DNA of 64,000 nt from Candidatus Brocadia sinica JPN1 (GCF_000949635.1 NZ_BAFN01000001.1:3593052-3657051); one strand, 5' to 3'; counted from the stretch's first letter, positions 27,395 through 36,297 are shown. Translations and numbers: made by a program. The notes: a model not told the origin generated them from the sequence alone.

Positions 27395-27829
27395 ATGAAA
27401 ACCGACGAAACCAACAATTACGCTTACAACAAAAAGCTGCAACCTTTTGCAAACAGATTACGCAAAGAAATGACGAAGGCTGAGGCATGTTTATGGAAAT
27501 ATGTATTAAGAGCAAGGCAAATGAAAGGGTATCAATTCAGAAGACAAAGACCCGTTTTAAGCTACATCGCTGATTTTATGTGCAAAGAATTGAAACTGGT
27601 AATCGAAGTGGATGGATCAACGCATCAATGGGAAGAAAAGGCTATAAAAGATTTGAAGAAGGAAAGAGATCTGATAGATGCAGGATTTAAGGTGTTACGG
27701 TTTAAAGACGAAGAAGTATTAAGGCACATTGAGGGCGTGAGAGAAAGCATTGCACTATTTGTTCAGGAAATAGAGCAATCCACCCCCTTACTCCCCCGCC
27801 AGCGGGGGACAGCCAGGCAAGAACCATGA
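27395..27829 (+). CDS. DUF559 Vsr-like endonuclease domain protein, copy 1
   Basis: The 144-residue protein belongs to DUF559, a PD-(D/E)xK nuclease family related to Vsr. Key parts: F-A-N-R-L-R-K-E-M-T-K-A-E at the start, Y-Q-F-R-R-Q-R-P-V, Y-I-A-D-F-M with the aspartate, and L-V-I-E-V-D-G-S-T-H with the acidic E-V-D pair. The frame continues upstream to 27356 through the palindrome, but ATG 27395 with its palindrome-borne ribosome site is the proper start, as in the second copy. The last 15 residues are encoded by an inverted palindrome. Its stop overlaps the start of the truncated res copy. Confidence 0.85.
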   Translation: MKTDETNNYAYNKKLQPFANRLRKEMTKAEACLWKYVLRARQMKGYQFRRQRPVLSYIADFMCKELKLVIEVDGSTHQWEEKAIKDLKKERDLIDAGFKVLRFKDEEVLRHIEGVRESIALFVQEIEQSTPLLPRQRGTARQEP

Positions 27830-28050
27830 AAAAGATTGACAAGCTCATTATCAATTCCCCTTACGAAGAACCACAGCAGTGCGGTAAGGTTGGGTTAATC
27901 ACAACGGACCCAACACATATTTTTATTATGATGGAAAAGGGCGAATGGAATACAGAAGGGCTGGGGAGAGAGGGGTTAAGTCAGTATCATTTTTCTTATG
28001 AAACGAATAGACATAAAAGAATTTTTACGGAGCTTTACAGTTCGACCTAA
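27826..28050 (+). pseudogene. 5' stub of a res gene
   Basis: Begins M-K-K-I-D-K-L-I-I-N-S-P-Y-E-E-P, the same N terminus as the full res gene at 32057, then departs after codon 18 into unrelated sequence. The junction (27885-27917) carries a GGTTGGGTT ... GACCCAACA inverted repeat. The rest of the frame is a chance extension into the Argonaute gene. This stub marks the left breakpoint of the inserted DNA. Confidence 0.7.
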
Positions 28051-31000
28051 TGGTGCGCTGAATGTTTTCCTGGGTGCGGGTGCCTCTGTTCAAGCTGGCA
28101 TTCCGACAGCAGGGATGCTGATTTGGCAATTCAAAAGGATGCTTTATTGCCAGGCCAATAATATCAAAGAAGAAAAATTCAAGGACTTAGAATCAGAGAG
28201 AAATCAAAACACCATTCAAAGCTACTTCGATCTTAAAGGAGGGTATCCAGAACGATATTCGCAAGAAGAATATTCAGCCTATTTTGAACATTGCTTTCCA
28301 AAATCGATAAATAGAAAATACTTTATGCAAAAAATAGTTGAAGGCCGTAACCCATCCATTGGACACAAGTGTCTTGGGGCATTGTTTGACTGCAAAAAAG
28401 TTAATCATATATGGACAACGAACTTTGACGAACTCATTGAGAATGGAATCAAATCCGTAAATAATGCTTCTTCATTTGAGGTCATATCAATTGACAATCA
28501 ACGTCAACTTGCAAACTTGAACAACTATCCGAGAGTGGTCAAACTTCATGGTGACTATAGGTATGACAAACTTCAAAATACAGTAGATGAATTACAGACC
28601 TTAGAAAAAGACTTACACAAATATTTTGCGGACGTTCAAAGTAAAACAGGACTAATAGTTATCGGATACGGCGGGAATGATCAGTCGATTATGTCTGCTT
28701 TTGAGAAAACATTAGAAGCCGACAACCCTTTTCCTTTTGGGCTTTATTGGTGCGTCAGAACGGGACAAAAAACCAACAAAAAAGTAATTGAGTTTATAGA
28801 GAAAGTCCATCAAAAGAATAAAGAGAAGTTGGCCGCTTTTATTGAGATTGACAGCTTTGACGACTTTCTTTATGAGTTGTATAAAACGAACAACTTAGCA
28901 AATGATCACATCGAAAATATTGCAAAATCACGGTTTGAAAAAAGAAAAGCTTTCACGGCACCGCAGATTGGAACTTCGTTTACACCAATTAAACTCAATG
29001 CAATAAAGGCAAAGACTTACCCGAAAAGTATTTATAGCTTCAAAACTGACCTGAAAGGTGGCAAGGATGATTGGGACAAGCTTCGTGAGATAATCAAAGA
29101 CCAGCCTGTTTCTGCCGCCTTAACAAATGAAAATACTGTAGCGTTTGCCAGTGTGAACGATATTAAAAAGTTGTTTTCACATACCTTAAAATCAGAAATC
29201 ACAACCGTTGACATTGACGATAAATTAATTTACAGGCAGGAATCCTTCTATCTGGGGATGCTTTATGACTTGATCGAACATAATCTGCTTAAGAAATTCA
29301 AACTTGAAAAAGTTCCAAATAATCGGCTTAGAAAGTATTACTCCAAGAATTACAAACTAAATACTGAAGAACTTCAGAAGTCGAAAATAAAGACCAGTTT
29401 ATCGGTTTACGAAGCATTTGAAATACAAATCGAATTTCACAATAAAGAACTTTTTTTGATTATACTTCCATCGATCCATATTGACGACAAGGCGGGGCTG
29501 AGCAGATTTGAGAAACAGGAGATTGCTAATAAGATAATTTCAAAAAGGTGGAATCGGATGGTCAATAACCAACTAAGATTTTGGCTTGGCCTTCTTAAAA
29601 ACGACAACACAAATATCGAGTTTTCGATAGATTCCTTTAAAATTGATCTGGAAGAGAAATTTTCAGGAGTAGGAAGTTTTACGTCTTCATATTACATTTT
29701 CAAAGGTGCATTCATATCGAATGAACCTAAACTAAGCTTTCATATATCCGATAGCAATTATAAAACCGTTCATCCTCTAAAAGGTCTTAAAAACTTCGGC
29801 CCACTTGATTACTCATTTGAAAGTAAGCAAACCAATCAACAAGCAATTAAACTCGGTATTATCACTCCTATTTCAGGAATGCAAAGGATTTTAAAGCATC
29901 TAAATGAATTAAACAATGAAATACGTGCAGCTACTGAGAAGGAATATTTGACTGATTATTATCCCTTTTCAAATATCTACAAAAGATATCTCGACATTCC
30001 ACAAAATAAAGACAGCAAATTTTTGGAACTTGTGAATGAGGCTGAAGTCAATAAATTAAATCATTTGGAGTTTTATGACTTTTTAAAAAGAAAGATAGAT
30101 TACTTTTACACGATACGTGGTGAGTTTGATGTGCTGGTTCTTTACTTTCCAAAGGGCTGGACAAAATTCAGAGAACTCAAAAATGATAGTGTGTATTTTG
30201 ATTTACATGATTCAATTAAATTATATTGCGCCAAAAAAAACATCAAGATCCAGTTTGTTGAGGACAAGTCCATTGACTACTTAGACCCAGCAAAAGTCAA
30301 ATGGTGGCTATCCTTAGGACTATATGTAAAAGCTAATGGGCTGCCGTGGCGAAATGTGGTTGTAAATGAGTCTACTGCTTTTGTAGGACTTGATTTTGCC
30401 GTTCAGAGAATAAATAATTCCAATAAGTATGTTTTAGGCAGTAGCCAAATATTTGATTCAAGTGGCCAAGGATTAAGATTTTTGTTGCAGCCGATTGAAC
30501 ACCCCGTTTTTATTGGTAAAAATCCGTTCATGAGCAAAGAAGATGCAAGACGGATGATACTCAAGCTTAAAGAAGCTTATTTCAGGATTGACGGAAACTC
30601 AAAACTGGAAAAGTTGGTAGTCCATAAAGTCTTGCATTATACAAACGATGAAATGACAGGCATTTCAGAGGCATTGGAAGGGATTGAAAACATTGAATTG
30701 TTACAGATTCAGAAATATTCTAAATGGAGAGCAATACGAGGAGATATCGACAGATACACAGGAAAGGTAAAGACAGATCCTCACAACTTCCCGATACAAA
30801 GAGGAACTGTCATTCAGCTTGATGATTTTAGTTTCTTGCTTTGGACACATGGTTCTGTTCAAGAGGATGATGTTGCAGGTCGTCACATGAACTATTACCA
30901 AGGCAAAAGAGGTATCCCTGCACCGTTACTCATAAGGAGATTTAGGGGTACAGACCCAATAGAAATGACAGTTCGAGATATTCTATCTTTAACTAAAATG

Positions 31001-31129
31001 AATTGGAATGGTGGCGAACTTTACAAGACCCTTCCAGTAACACTTGATTTTTCAAAGAGACTTTCGAAGTATGCTAAACAGGCGGAAACGTTGCAAGCAA
31101 TACCGTATGACTTTAGGTTCTTTATGTAA
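27998..31129 (+). CDS. SIR2-Argonaute fusion (single-chain short-pAgo-type defence protein)
   Basis: This 1043-residue protein joins two modules. Residues about 20-290 are a SIR2 domain: G-A-G-A-S at 26-30, T-T-N-F-D at 140-144, K-L-H-G-D at 182-186 (catalytic-type N142 and H185), G-Y-G-G-N-D at 223-228. Residues about 310-640 fit an APAZ-like region, and about 700-1043 are MID-PIWI: F-D-L-H-D-S-I-K, V-K-A-N-G-L-P-W-R, F-V-G-L-D at 795-799, V-V-H-K-V-L-H, L-T-K-M-N-W-N and L-P-V-T-L-D near the end. D799 is kept, but I cannot complete a catalytic D-E-D-X tetrad, so the Argonaute part is probably a guide-directed sensor. Related SIR2-APAZ/pAgo systems deplete NAD on invader recognition. The gene is intact, AT-rich, and flanked by long direct repeats. 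Confidence 0.9.
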   Translation: MKRIDIKEFLRSFTVRPNGALNVFLGAGASVQAGIPTAGMLIWQFKRMLYCQANNIKEEKFKDLESERNQNTIQSYFDLKGGYPERYSQEEYSAYFEHCFPKSINRKYFMQKIVEGRNPSIGHKCLGALFDCKKVNHIWTTNFDELIENGIKSVNNASSFEVISIDNQRQLANLNNYPRVVKLHGDYRYDKLQNTVDELQTLEKDLHKYFADVQSKTGLIVIGYGGNDQSIMSAFEKTLEADNPFPFGLYWCVRTGQKTNKKVIEFIEKVHQKNKEKLAAFIEIDSFDDFLYELYKTNNLANDHIENIAKSRFEKRKAFTAPQIGTSFTPIKLNAIKAKTYPKSIYSFKTDLKGGKDDWDKLREIIKDQPVSAALTNENTVAFASVNDIKKLFSHTLKSEITTVDIDDKLIYRQESFYLGMLYDLIEHNLLKKFKLEKVPNNRLRKYYSKNYKLNTEELQKSKIKTSLSVYEAFEIQIEFHNKELFLIILPSIHIDDKAGLSRFEKQEIANKIISKRWNRMVNNQLRFWLGLLKNDNTNIEFSIDSFKIDLEEKFSGVGSFTSSYYIFKGAFISNEPKLSFHISDSNYKTVHPLKGLKNFGPLDYSFESKQTNQQAIKLGIITPISGMQRILKHLNELNNEIRAATEKEYLTDYYPFSNIYKRYLDIPQNKDSKFLELVNEAEVNKLNHLEFYDFLKRKIDYFYTIRGEFDVLVLYFPKGWTKFRELKNDSVYFDLHDSIKLYCAKKNIKIQFVEDKSIDYLDPAKVKWWLSLGLYVKANGLPWRNVVVNESTAFVGLDFAVQRINNSNKYVLGSSQIFDSSGQGLRFLLQPIEHPVFIGKNPFMSKEDARRMILKLKEAYFRIDGNSKLEKLVVHKVLHYTNDEMTGISEALEGIENIELLQIQKYSKWRAIRGDIDRYTGKVKTDPHNFPIQRGTVIQLDDFSFLLWTHGSVQEDDVAGRHMNYYQGKRGIPAPLLIRRFRGTDPIEMTVRDILSLTKMNWNGGELYKTLPVTLDFSKRLSKYAKQAETLQAIPYDFRFFM

Positions 31130-31138
31130 TAAATACAT

Positions 31139-31246
31139 GAGAAGTGGCTGAGGAAGTCCAGAGTGGACTTGTGGATGCCTGAAGATTTAAGCCGCTATTT
31201 CCGCAAGGAGGTAGTAGAGTCGGCAGAGGTGCAATATGTGCAGTAA
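31139..31246 (+). pseudogene. C-terminal remnant of a nucleotidyltransferase-like protein
   Basis: An open frame without a start gives E-K-W-L-R-K-S-R-V-D-L-W-M-P-E-D-L-S-R-Y and then F-R-K-E-V-V-E-S-A-E-V-Q-Y-V before a stop. The D-L-W-M-P-E-D-L pattern followed by R-K-E-V-V-x-S-A resembles the end of MNT-type antitoxins. It directly follows the Argonaute gene and precedes a small antitoxin-like gene, so it is probably left from a toxin-antitoxin pair. Confidence 0.4.
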
Positions 31247-31296
31247 AGCGGATATTGTGCGAATTAACAAGAGGATGTAGGATAATGGAGGTGATT

Positions 31297-31476
31297 ATGA
31301 AGACAAGGACTGAATATGAAAAGATGATCATTAAGGAAGTTCGGGAAATGCCTGGCGAGGTGCTTCCACAGGTTGTGAAGATCATCCACTCGTTAAAGGA
31401 GGGTGTGCTTTCTGCGAAAGTACGCCACAAGAAGCGTGAAGCCAAAGGGAGCGGTCTCTGCGGCAGAGATAATTAA
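31297..31476 (+). CDS. Small antitoxin-like protein
   Basis: ATG 31297 follows GGAGGTGATT, an excellent ribosome site. The 59-residue product (M-K-T-R-T-E-Y-E-K-M-I-I-K-E-V then P-G-E-V-L-P-Q-V-V-K-I-I-H) resembles short helical proteins of the DUF2281 type found beside toxins. No toxin gene follows. The longer frame from 31255 is not preferred. Between it and the next palindrome (31477-31560) nothing else is seen. Confidence 0.5.
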   Translation: MKTRTEYEKMIIKEVREMPGEVLPQVVKIIHSLKEGVLSAKVRHKKREAKGSGLCGRDN

Positions 31477-31561
31477 GGATATACGTTTGCGCAGTATTCG
31501 GCAGTAGAAAGGAGTCATGAAGTGACGGAGGCGGTATCCCCGCCGTCTGGGGACACCAAAT

Positions 31562-31593
31562 GTCCCCCTCTGGAGGGGGATAAAGGGGGAGGA
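31562..31593 (+). repeat. G-rich palindrome supplying the RBS of DUF559 copy 2
   Basis: TCCCCCTCTGGAGGGGG then ATAAAGGGGGAGGA, ending directly before the ATG at 31596. Inverted relatives lie in the 3' end of the gene at about 31993-32038 (CCCCCGCCAGCGGGGG and a shorter one). Confidence 0.8.
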
Positions 31594-31595
31594 AT

Positions 31596-32054
31596 ATGAA
31601 AGCAGACGAAACCAACAATTACGCCTACAATAAAAAATTACAACCTTTCGCAAACAGATTACGTAAAGAAATGACAAAGGCTGAGGCTTGTTTGTGGAAA
31701 TATGTATTAAGAGCAAGGCAAATGAAAGGGTATCAATTCAGAAGACAAAGACCCGTTTTGAACTACATCGCTGATTTTATGTGCAAAGAATTGAAACTGG
31801 TAATTGAAGTAGATGGATCAACGCATCAATGGGAAGAAACGGCTGTAAAAGATTTGAAGAAGAAAAAAGATCTGATAGAGGCAGGATTTAAGGTGTTACG
31901 GTTTACAGATGAAGAAGTATTAAGGCACATTGAAGGTGTTAGAGATAGCATTGTATTAACTATTCAGGAAATAGAAAAATCCACCCCCTTGATCCCCCGC
32001 CAGCGGGGGACAGACAAAGTACTCCCACGCCAGCGGGGAAATGTCGAGCAATAA
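31596..32054 (+). CDS. DUF559 Vsr-like endonuclease domain protein, copy 2
   Basis: A 152-residue close paralogue of the protein at 27395-27829; roughly 13 differences in the first 128 residues by eye, all outside the nuclease motifs Y-I-A-D-F-M and L-V-I-E-V-D-G. The C terminus is again encoded by inverted palindromes, one unit longer here (R-Q-R-G-T and R-Q-R-G-N). Two bases separate it from res, so it is co-transcribed with the restriction subunit. Whether it acts in restriction, repair or element mobility is unknown. Confidence 0.85.
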   Translation: MKADETNNYAYNKKLQPFANRLRKEMTKAEACLWKYVLRARQMKGYQFRRQRPVLNYIADFMCKELKLVIEVDGSTHQWEETAVKDLKKKKDLIEAGFKVLRFTDEEVLRHIEGVRDSIVLTIQEIEKSTPLIPRQRGTDKVLPRQRGNVEQ

Positions 32055-32056
32055 CC

Positions 32057-34894
32057 ATGAAAAAAATTGACAAACTCATCATCAATTCCCCTTACGAAGA
32101 ACCAAGGCAGTATTGGGAATACATACGTGATACACGGGAATTTATCTTACAGGAAGGTCGCAGACCTGCCGGGTATGTTGTGGCTTCAGAAAACTCAAAA
32201 TCATTTGATGACCCCGGGACTTTTATTGAGATTGAGTTGGTAAACACCATTCGCCCACGAATAAAAAAATGGAGAGAACAAGGCTATCCGGGTATTACCG
32301 GCATTACCAAGAGATTACTGCAACACTGGCAAGACCCAGAAGAACGCAAAGACCGCAGGTTTTTCTTTTGCCAGTTAGAGGCCATTGAGACCTTGATTTG
32401 GCTTACCGAAGCTCCAGAGGCCGACCGCATAGGAATTGACATCCCAAGCGATGGTGGAGATTTTTCACGATGGTGCAGCAAAATGGCAACGGGTTCGGGC
32501 AAGACCATTGTTATGGGTATGCTTATCGCATGGCAAGTCTTGAATAAAGTAGCCAACAGTAGAGATACACGATTCTCCAAAAATATTCTGGTGGTTGCGC
32601 CTGGCTTGACGGTTCGTAACCGATTATTGGTGTTGAATCCCTTCGACAAAGAGAACTACTATGAAGAATTTAACATCGTTCCATCGGGTTTGATGGAATC
32701 ACTTCGACAGGGGAAGGTAAAGATCATCAACTGGCACGCCCTCGCCTGGGACAGTGCAGAAAGACTGGCAAAGAAGAAGACCGTCGACAAACGGGGCGTA
32801 AAAAGTGATGAGGCTTATGTGCGTGAAGTGTTGGGCGATATGGCAAATGCAACAAATCTTGTCGTTATCAACGATGAAGCCCATCATGCCTGGCGTATTC
32901 CGGCGGAGAGTAAAATAAAAGGCGTAAAGAAGGAAGACATTGAAGAAAGCACCGTTTGGATCGGCGGACTGGACAGGATTCACAGGGCAAGGGGAATCAT
33001 TCAATGTTTTGACTTATCGGCCACGCCATTTGCCCCATCAGGCAAAAAAGCAACTGAAGAGGCATTGTTTCCATGGATTGTCAGCGATTTCGGGTTGAAT
33101 GATGCGATTGAGTCAGGATTGGTAAAAACGCCGAGGGTTGTAATCCGTGATGATGTCAATGTAGATGCTAACCTACGTTCACGGCTGTATCATATTTACA
33201 TGGATGCCACTGTGAAAGATGACATCAACCGCAAGGCAGAAGAAGGCGAACCACTTCCTGACCTCATCAAAAATGCCTATCTGCTTTTAGGTAAGGACTG
33301 GAAGGCCGCTAAAGACGATTGGGAAAAGATGGGATATAAAATTCCGCCCGTGATGATAACCGTAGCAAACACCACATACACATCAGCCCGCATCAAATAT
33401 GCCTTTGACCACGATGCATTTTTACTATCCGTTGCCGGATTGGGTGATTTATGCGATCAGGAGAAAACATTGCAGATTGACAGCAGGATTCTTGATAAAG
33501 CAGAGGCCGAAACAGAGGAAGTAGATATTGAAGCTGAAGAATCAGAAGAAAATGATGATAATCAAACCAAAGAAAAGAAGCCGACCAAAAAACAACAGGC
33601 GGAATTATTAAGAAGGACTGTTGATACCGTTGGCAAGATTGGAGAACCTGGTGAACAAAAGCAAAATGTGATTTCCGTAGGTATGCTCAGCGAAGGTTGG
33701 GATGCTAAAACAGTTACTCACATTATGGGCTTACGGGCATTTAGCAGCCAGTTATTGTGTGAGCAGGTCGTTGGCCGTGGTCTTAGAAGAACAAGCTATG
33801 ATGTGAAATCACAAATAGACCCTGTTACAGGTGAAAAAATTGAATTATTTGAACCTGAATATGTAAATATCTTTGGCGTTCCGTTTACATTCCTGCCTCA
33901 CGAAGGCGGAAGTGATGGCCCACCGCCCCCACCACCTCCACCCAAAACCAGGATAGAGCCAGTTAAAGAAAAAGCGGAACACAAAATTTCATTTCCTAAC
34001 ATTCTGAGGATCGACCATATTTACAAGCCACAACTATCCATAAACCTGGAAAGAGTCAAACCGCTTGAACTTGACCCATTTGAATCAATAACAGAAGCAG
34101 AACTGGCCGCCATCATAGCAGGCAAACCAAATCCTGCGGCTCTTACTGAAATTGATTTAAAAGAAATCGGCGAAAAACTTCGTTTACAGTCTATTATTTT
34201 TAGAATTGCTTCCACGATTTACAACACCGAAAAGAAACCAGACTGGAAAGGAAGCAAGGAAACATTTCTCATACAGCTTATTGGTATCATTGAACAATTC
34301 ATCTGCTCTGATAAAATTCAGATAAAAAATCCATTGTTCAATCAGGATGAAGTAAGAAAGAGAATCCTGATTATGCTGAATATGAACAAAGTCATCCAGC
34401 ATATCTGGAATGAAATACGGGCAGAGAATACGACACAACTCACCCCGATATTTGACAAGGAACATCCCATACGTTCGACTGCTGATGTGCGCACATGGTG
34501 GACAAGCAAGCCATGTGAGGACTTCAAAAAAACACATATCAACTTTACTGTTGTTGACAGCAAAATGGAATTCCTTGAGGCAAGAACCATTAACGATTGC
34601 GAGTTTGTAGAATCATTCGTGAAGAACGACCATTTAGGGTTCGTTATTCTGTACAACTACCAGGGAGTTATCAGAAGATATTTTCCAGACTTTATTATCA
34701 AATTGAAAGGTGGAGAACATCTCATTCTTGAAGCCAAGGGACAGGATAGTGAACAGAATAAAACCAAGAGGGCATTTTTAGATGAGTGGTGCAGGGCAGT
34801 GAACCATCATGGTGGTTTTGGCAAATGGATTGGGGCAGTATCATTTGACCCAAATGACCTTAATAAGATCATGGAAGATGCTGCAAGTAAATGA
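32057..34894 (+). CDS. res: Type III restriction enzyme Res subunit
   Basis: The 945-residue protein is a superfamily 2 translocase with a C-terminal nuclease. Motif I M-A-T-G-S-G-K-T is at 143-150, motif II N-D-E-A-H-H around 272-277, motif III D-L-S-A-T-P-F, and motif VI E-Q-V-V-G-R-G-L-R-R after G-W-D-A-K. The endonuclease core is D878 in P-D-F-I-I-K and E892-A-K894 in L-E-A-K-G. All motifs look intact, but the partner mod gene at 24535 is frameshifted, so the system may be inactive unless mod is restored. ATG 32057 is two bases after DUF559 copy 2. Confidence 0.93.
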   Translation: MKKIDKLIINSPYEEPRQYWEYIRDTREFILQEGRRPAGYVVASENSKSFDDPGTFIEIELVNTIRPRIKKWREQGYPGITGITKRLLQHWQDPEERKDRRFFFCQLEAIETLIWLTEAPEADRIGIDIPSDGGDFSRWCSKMATGSGKTIVMGMLIAWQVLNKVANSRDTRFSKNILVVAPGLTVRNRLLVLNPFDKENYYEEFNIVPSGLMESLRQGKVKIINWHALAWDSAERLAKKKTVDKRGVKSDEAYVREVLGDMANATNLVVINDEAHHAWRIPAESKIKGVKKEDIEESTVWIGGLDRIHRARGIIQCFDLSATPFAPSGKKATEEALFPWIVSDFGLNDAIESGLVKTPRVVIRDDVNVDANLRSRLYHIYMDATVKDDINRKAEEGEPLPDLIKNAYLLLGKDWKAAKDDWEKMGYKIPPVMITVANTTYTSARIKYAFDHDAFLLSVAGLGDLCDQEKTLQIDSRILDKAEAETEEVDIEAEESEENDDNQTKEKKPTKKQQAELLRRTVDTVGKIGEPGEQKQNVISVGMLSEGWDAKTVTHIMGLRAFSSQLLCEQVVGRGLRRTSYDVKSQIDPVTGEKIELFEPEYVNIFGVPFTFLPHEGGSDGPPPPPPPPKTRIEPVKEKAEHKISFPNILRIDHIYKPQLSINLERVKPLELDPFESITEAELAAIIAGKPNPAALTEIDLKEIGEKLRLQSIIFRIASTIYNTEKKPDWKGSKETFLIQLIGIIEQFICSDKIQIKNPLFNQDEVRKRILIMLNMNKVIQHIWNEIRAENTTQLTPIFDKEHPIRSTADVRTWWTSKPCEDFKKTHINFTVVDSKMEFLEARTINDCEFVESFVKNDHLGFVILYNYQGVIRRYFPDFIIKLKGGEHLILEAKGQDSEQNKTKRAFLDEWCRAVNHHGGFGKWIGAVSFDPNDLNKIMEDAASK

Positions 34895-34997
34895 ACAAAG
34901 GCGAAATGGACAAGGTATTAGCACAGCATGTTATAAAATATGCAAAAATCCTCTTTTTAGAAAGGATAGTCATGAGGCCATAAAATAGATCTTCGAG

Positions 34998-36089
34998 TTA
35001 AATAATCATCATGCAGTCGCCGTAACTAAAAAAACGGTAGCCTTTATTTTTGGCTATTTCGTAAACATTCATGATATTTTCCCTTCCCGCAAAGGCGGAG
35101 ACCAGCATCAGTAGCGTGGTCTTGGGAAGGTGAAAATTCGTAAGCAGGACATCGACATATTGAAAATTGTAAGGAGGATAGATAAATAAATTTGTCCAAC
35201 CGGAGAATTGCGTCGTTTTATCACTCATGGCAATTGTCTCCAGAACACGGCAGGAAGTGCTTCCAACGGCGACCACGCGTCGATTTTGTTTTCTGGTCTT
35301 TTGTATTTTTTGAATAATGTCTCGCGGGCATTCGTAAAATTCTTTATACATGCGGTGGTCCCGAATATCGTCTGTTTTGATAGGTAAGAATGTACCCATT
35401 CCGACATGGAGGGTAACAAATCCTATTTCTACCCCGCTCTGCTTTATCTTCTCAAGGATGTTTTGACTAAAGTGCAAACCTGCTGTAGGGGCGGCAATCG
35501 CTCCTTCTTTTTGGGCAAACACAGTCTGATATCGTTCTCTGTCTGAATCTGGCAAGGAAGAATCTTCATGCTTATTGCGTTTTATATAGGGCGGTAAAGG
35601 CATTTTCCCGGTTTGATCCAGGAGCTTTTTTACATCATATTTTTTGTTAAATTCGATGAGCCACGAACCGTCTTCGGCTTTACCGAGCAGCTTCGCGGAG
35701 AGTAGGTTGTTCTTGCTATAAATTTCCTCCCCTATTCTCAATTTGGCATTTGATTTAATGAGCGCCTTCCATCGGTTTTCCCCTATCTCTTCGGTGAGCA
35801 ACAATTCAAGAAATGCGCCAGTGATTCTTTTCCCTGGAACCAGTGCAGGTATCACCTTTGTATTGTTCAGGACTAATAAATCTCCGGGATAGAGATATTC
35901 GGTAATTTCATGAAATTTACGATGCTCAATCTTGCCGGTATTCCGATGCAATATCAACATCCTTGCATCTTCTCGGTTTTCTAATGGTTGCTGAGCGATT
36001 AATTCCCTTGGGAGATGGTAGTTGTAGTCAGATAATTTGGTAGAAATTTTAACGGGTTTAGATACGGTAACATTCATTCGTTTATCCAA
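34998..36089 (-). CDS. queA: S-adenosylmethionine:tRNA ribosyltransferase-isomerase
   Basis: QueA moves the ribose of AdoMet to 7-aminomethyl-7-deazaguanine in tRNA, the penultimate step of queuosine synthesis. The match begins at L-S-D-Y-N-Y-H-L-P-R-E-L-I-A-Q-Q-P and includes R-E-D-A-R-M-L-I-L, A-A-P-T-A-G-L-H-F, and T-L-H-V-G-M-G-T-F, with L-L-T-N-F-H-L-P-K-T-T-L near the end. The first 18 or so residues are extra; a start at M-N-V-T-V is possible. The enzyme is full length. Convergent with res and divergent from the mra operon. Confidence 0.96.
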   Translation of the reverse strand: MDKRMNVTVSKPVKISTKLSDYNYHLPRELIAQQPLENREDARMLILHRNTGKIEHRKFHEITEYLYPGDLLVLNNTKVIPALVPGKRITGAFLELLLTEEIGENRWKALIKSNAKLRIGEEIYSKNNLLSAKLLGKAEDGSWLIEFNKKYDVKKLLDQTGKMPLPPYIKRNKHEDSSLPDSDRERYQTVFAQKEGAIAAPTAGLHFSQNILEKIKQSGVEIGFVTLHVGMGTFLPIKTDDIRDHRMYKEFYECPRDIIQKIQKTRKQNRRVVAVGSTSCRVLETIAMSDKTTQFSGWTNLFIYPPYNFQYVDVLLTNFHLPKTTLLMLVSAFAGRENIMNVYEIAKNKGYRFFSYGDCMMII

Positions 36090-36297
36090 AATATCATACC
36101 ATGTTTAAAAAGTATAATCAAGTTGTATAAATGGTATAAATTGAAAAATATCACTCCAAAATATTTACCTATTTTAGTGATAAGTATCACGGTGACTACA
36201 GCACTATATATAGTATTCTTTCTGGTCGAAGTTACAACAGTTTGGATATTAAGGAGACATCATTCATTTACGGTAAAAAGGGCAATAAAAATATTTC

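Larger units (their letters stand above)
27289..27880 (+). repeat. Long direct repeat, left copy
   Basis: About 592 bases covering TCATGAAGTGGCGGAA, a G-rich palindrome, the first DUF559 gene and the first 18 codons of res. It matches 31515-32111, at roughly 90 percent for the protein-coding part by eye. The two copies bracket the SIR2-Argonaute gene. Confidence 0.85.
31515..32111 (+). repeat. Long direct repeat, right copy
   Basis: Partner of 27289-27880: the same order of TCATGAAGTGACGGAG lead, G-rich palindrome, DUF559 gene and res start. Here the res gene continues intact, so this copy is the original junction. Confidence 0.85.

Noticed and set aside
24811-32038. CRISPR array made of the G-rich repeats
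   Set aside because: Spacing is irregular, copies are inverted and read within genes, and no cas genes are present.
34891-34983. Thirty-codon frame overlapping the res stop (ATGA)
   Set aside because: The overlap suggests coupling, but the product matches nothing and ends before queA; too short to support.
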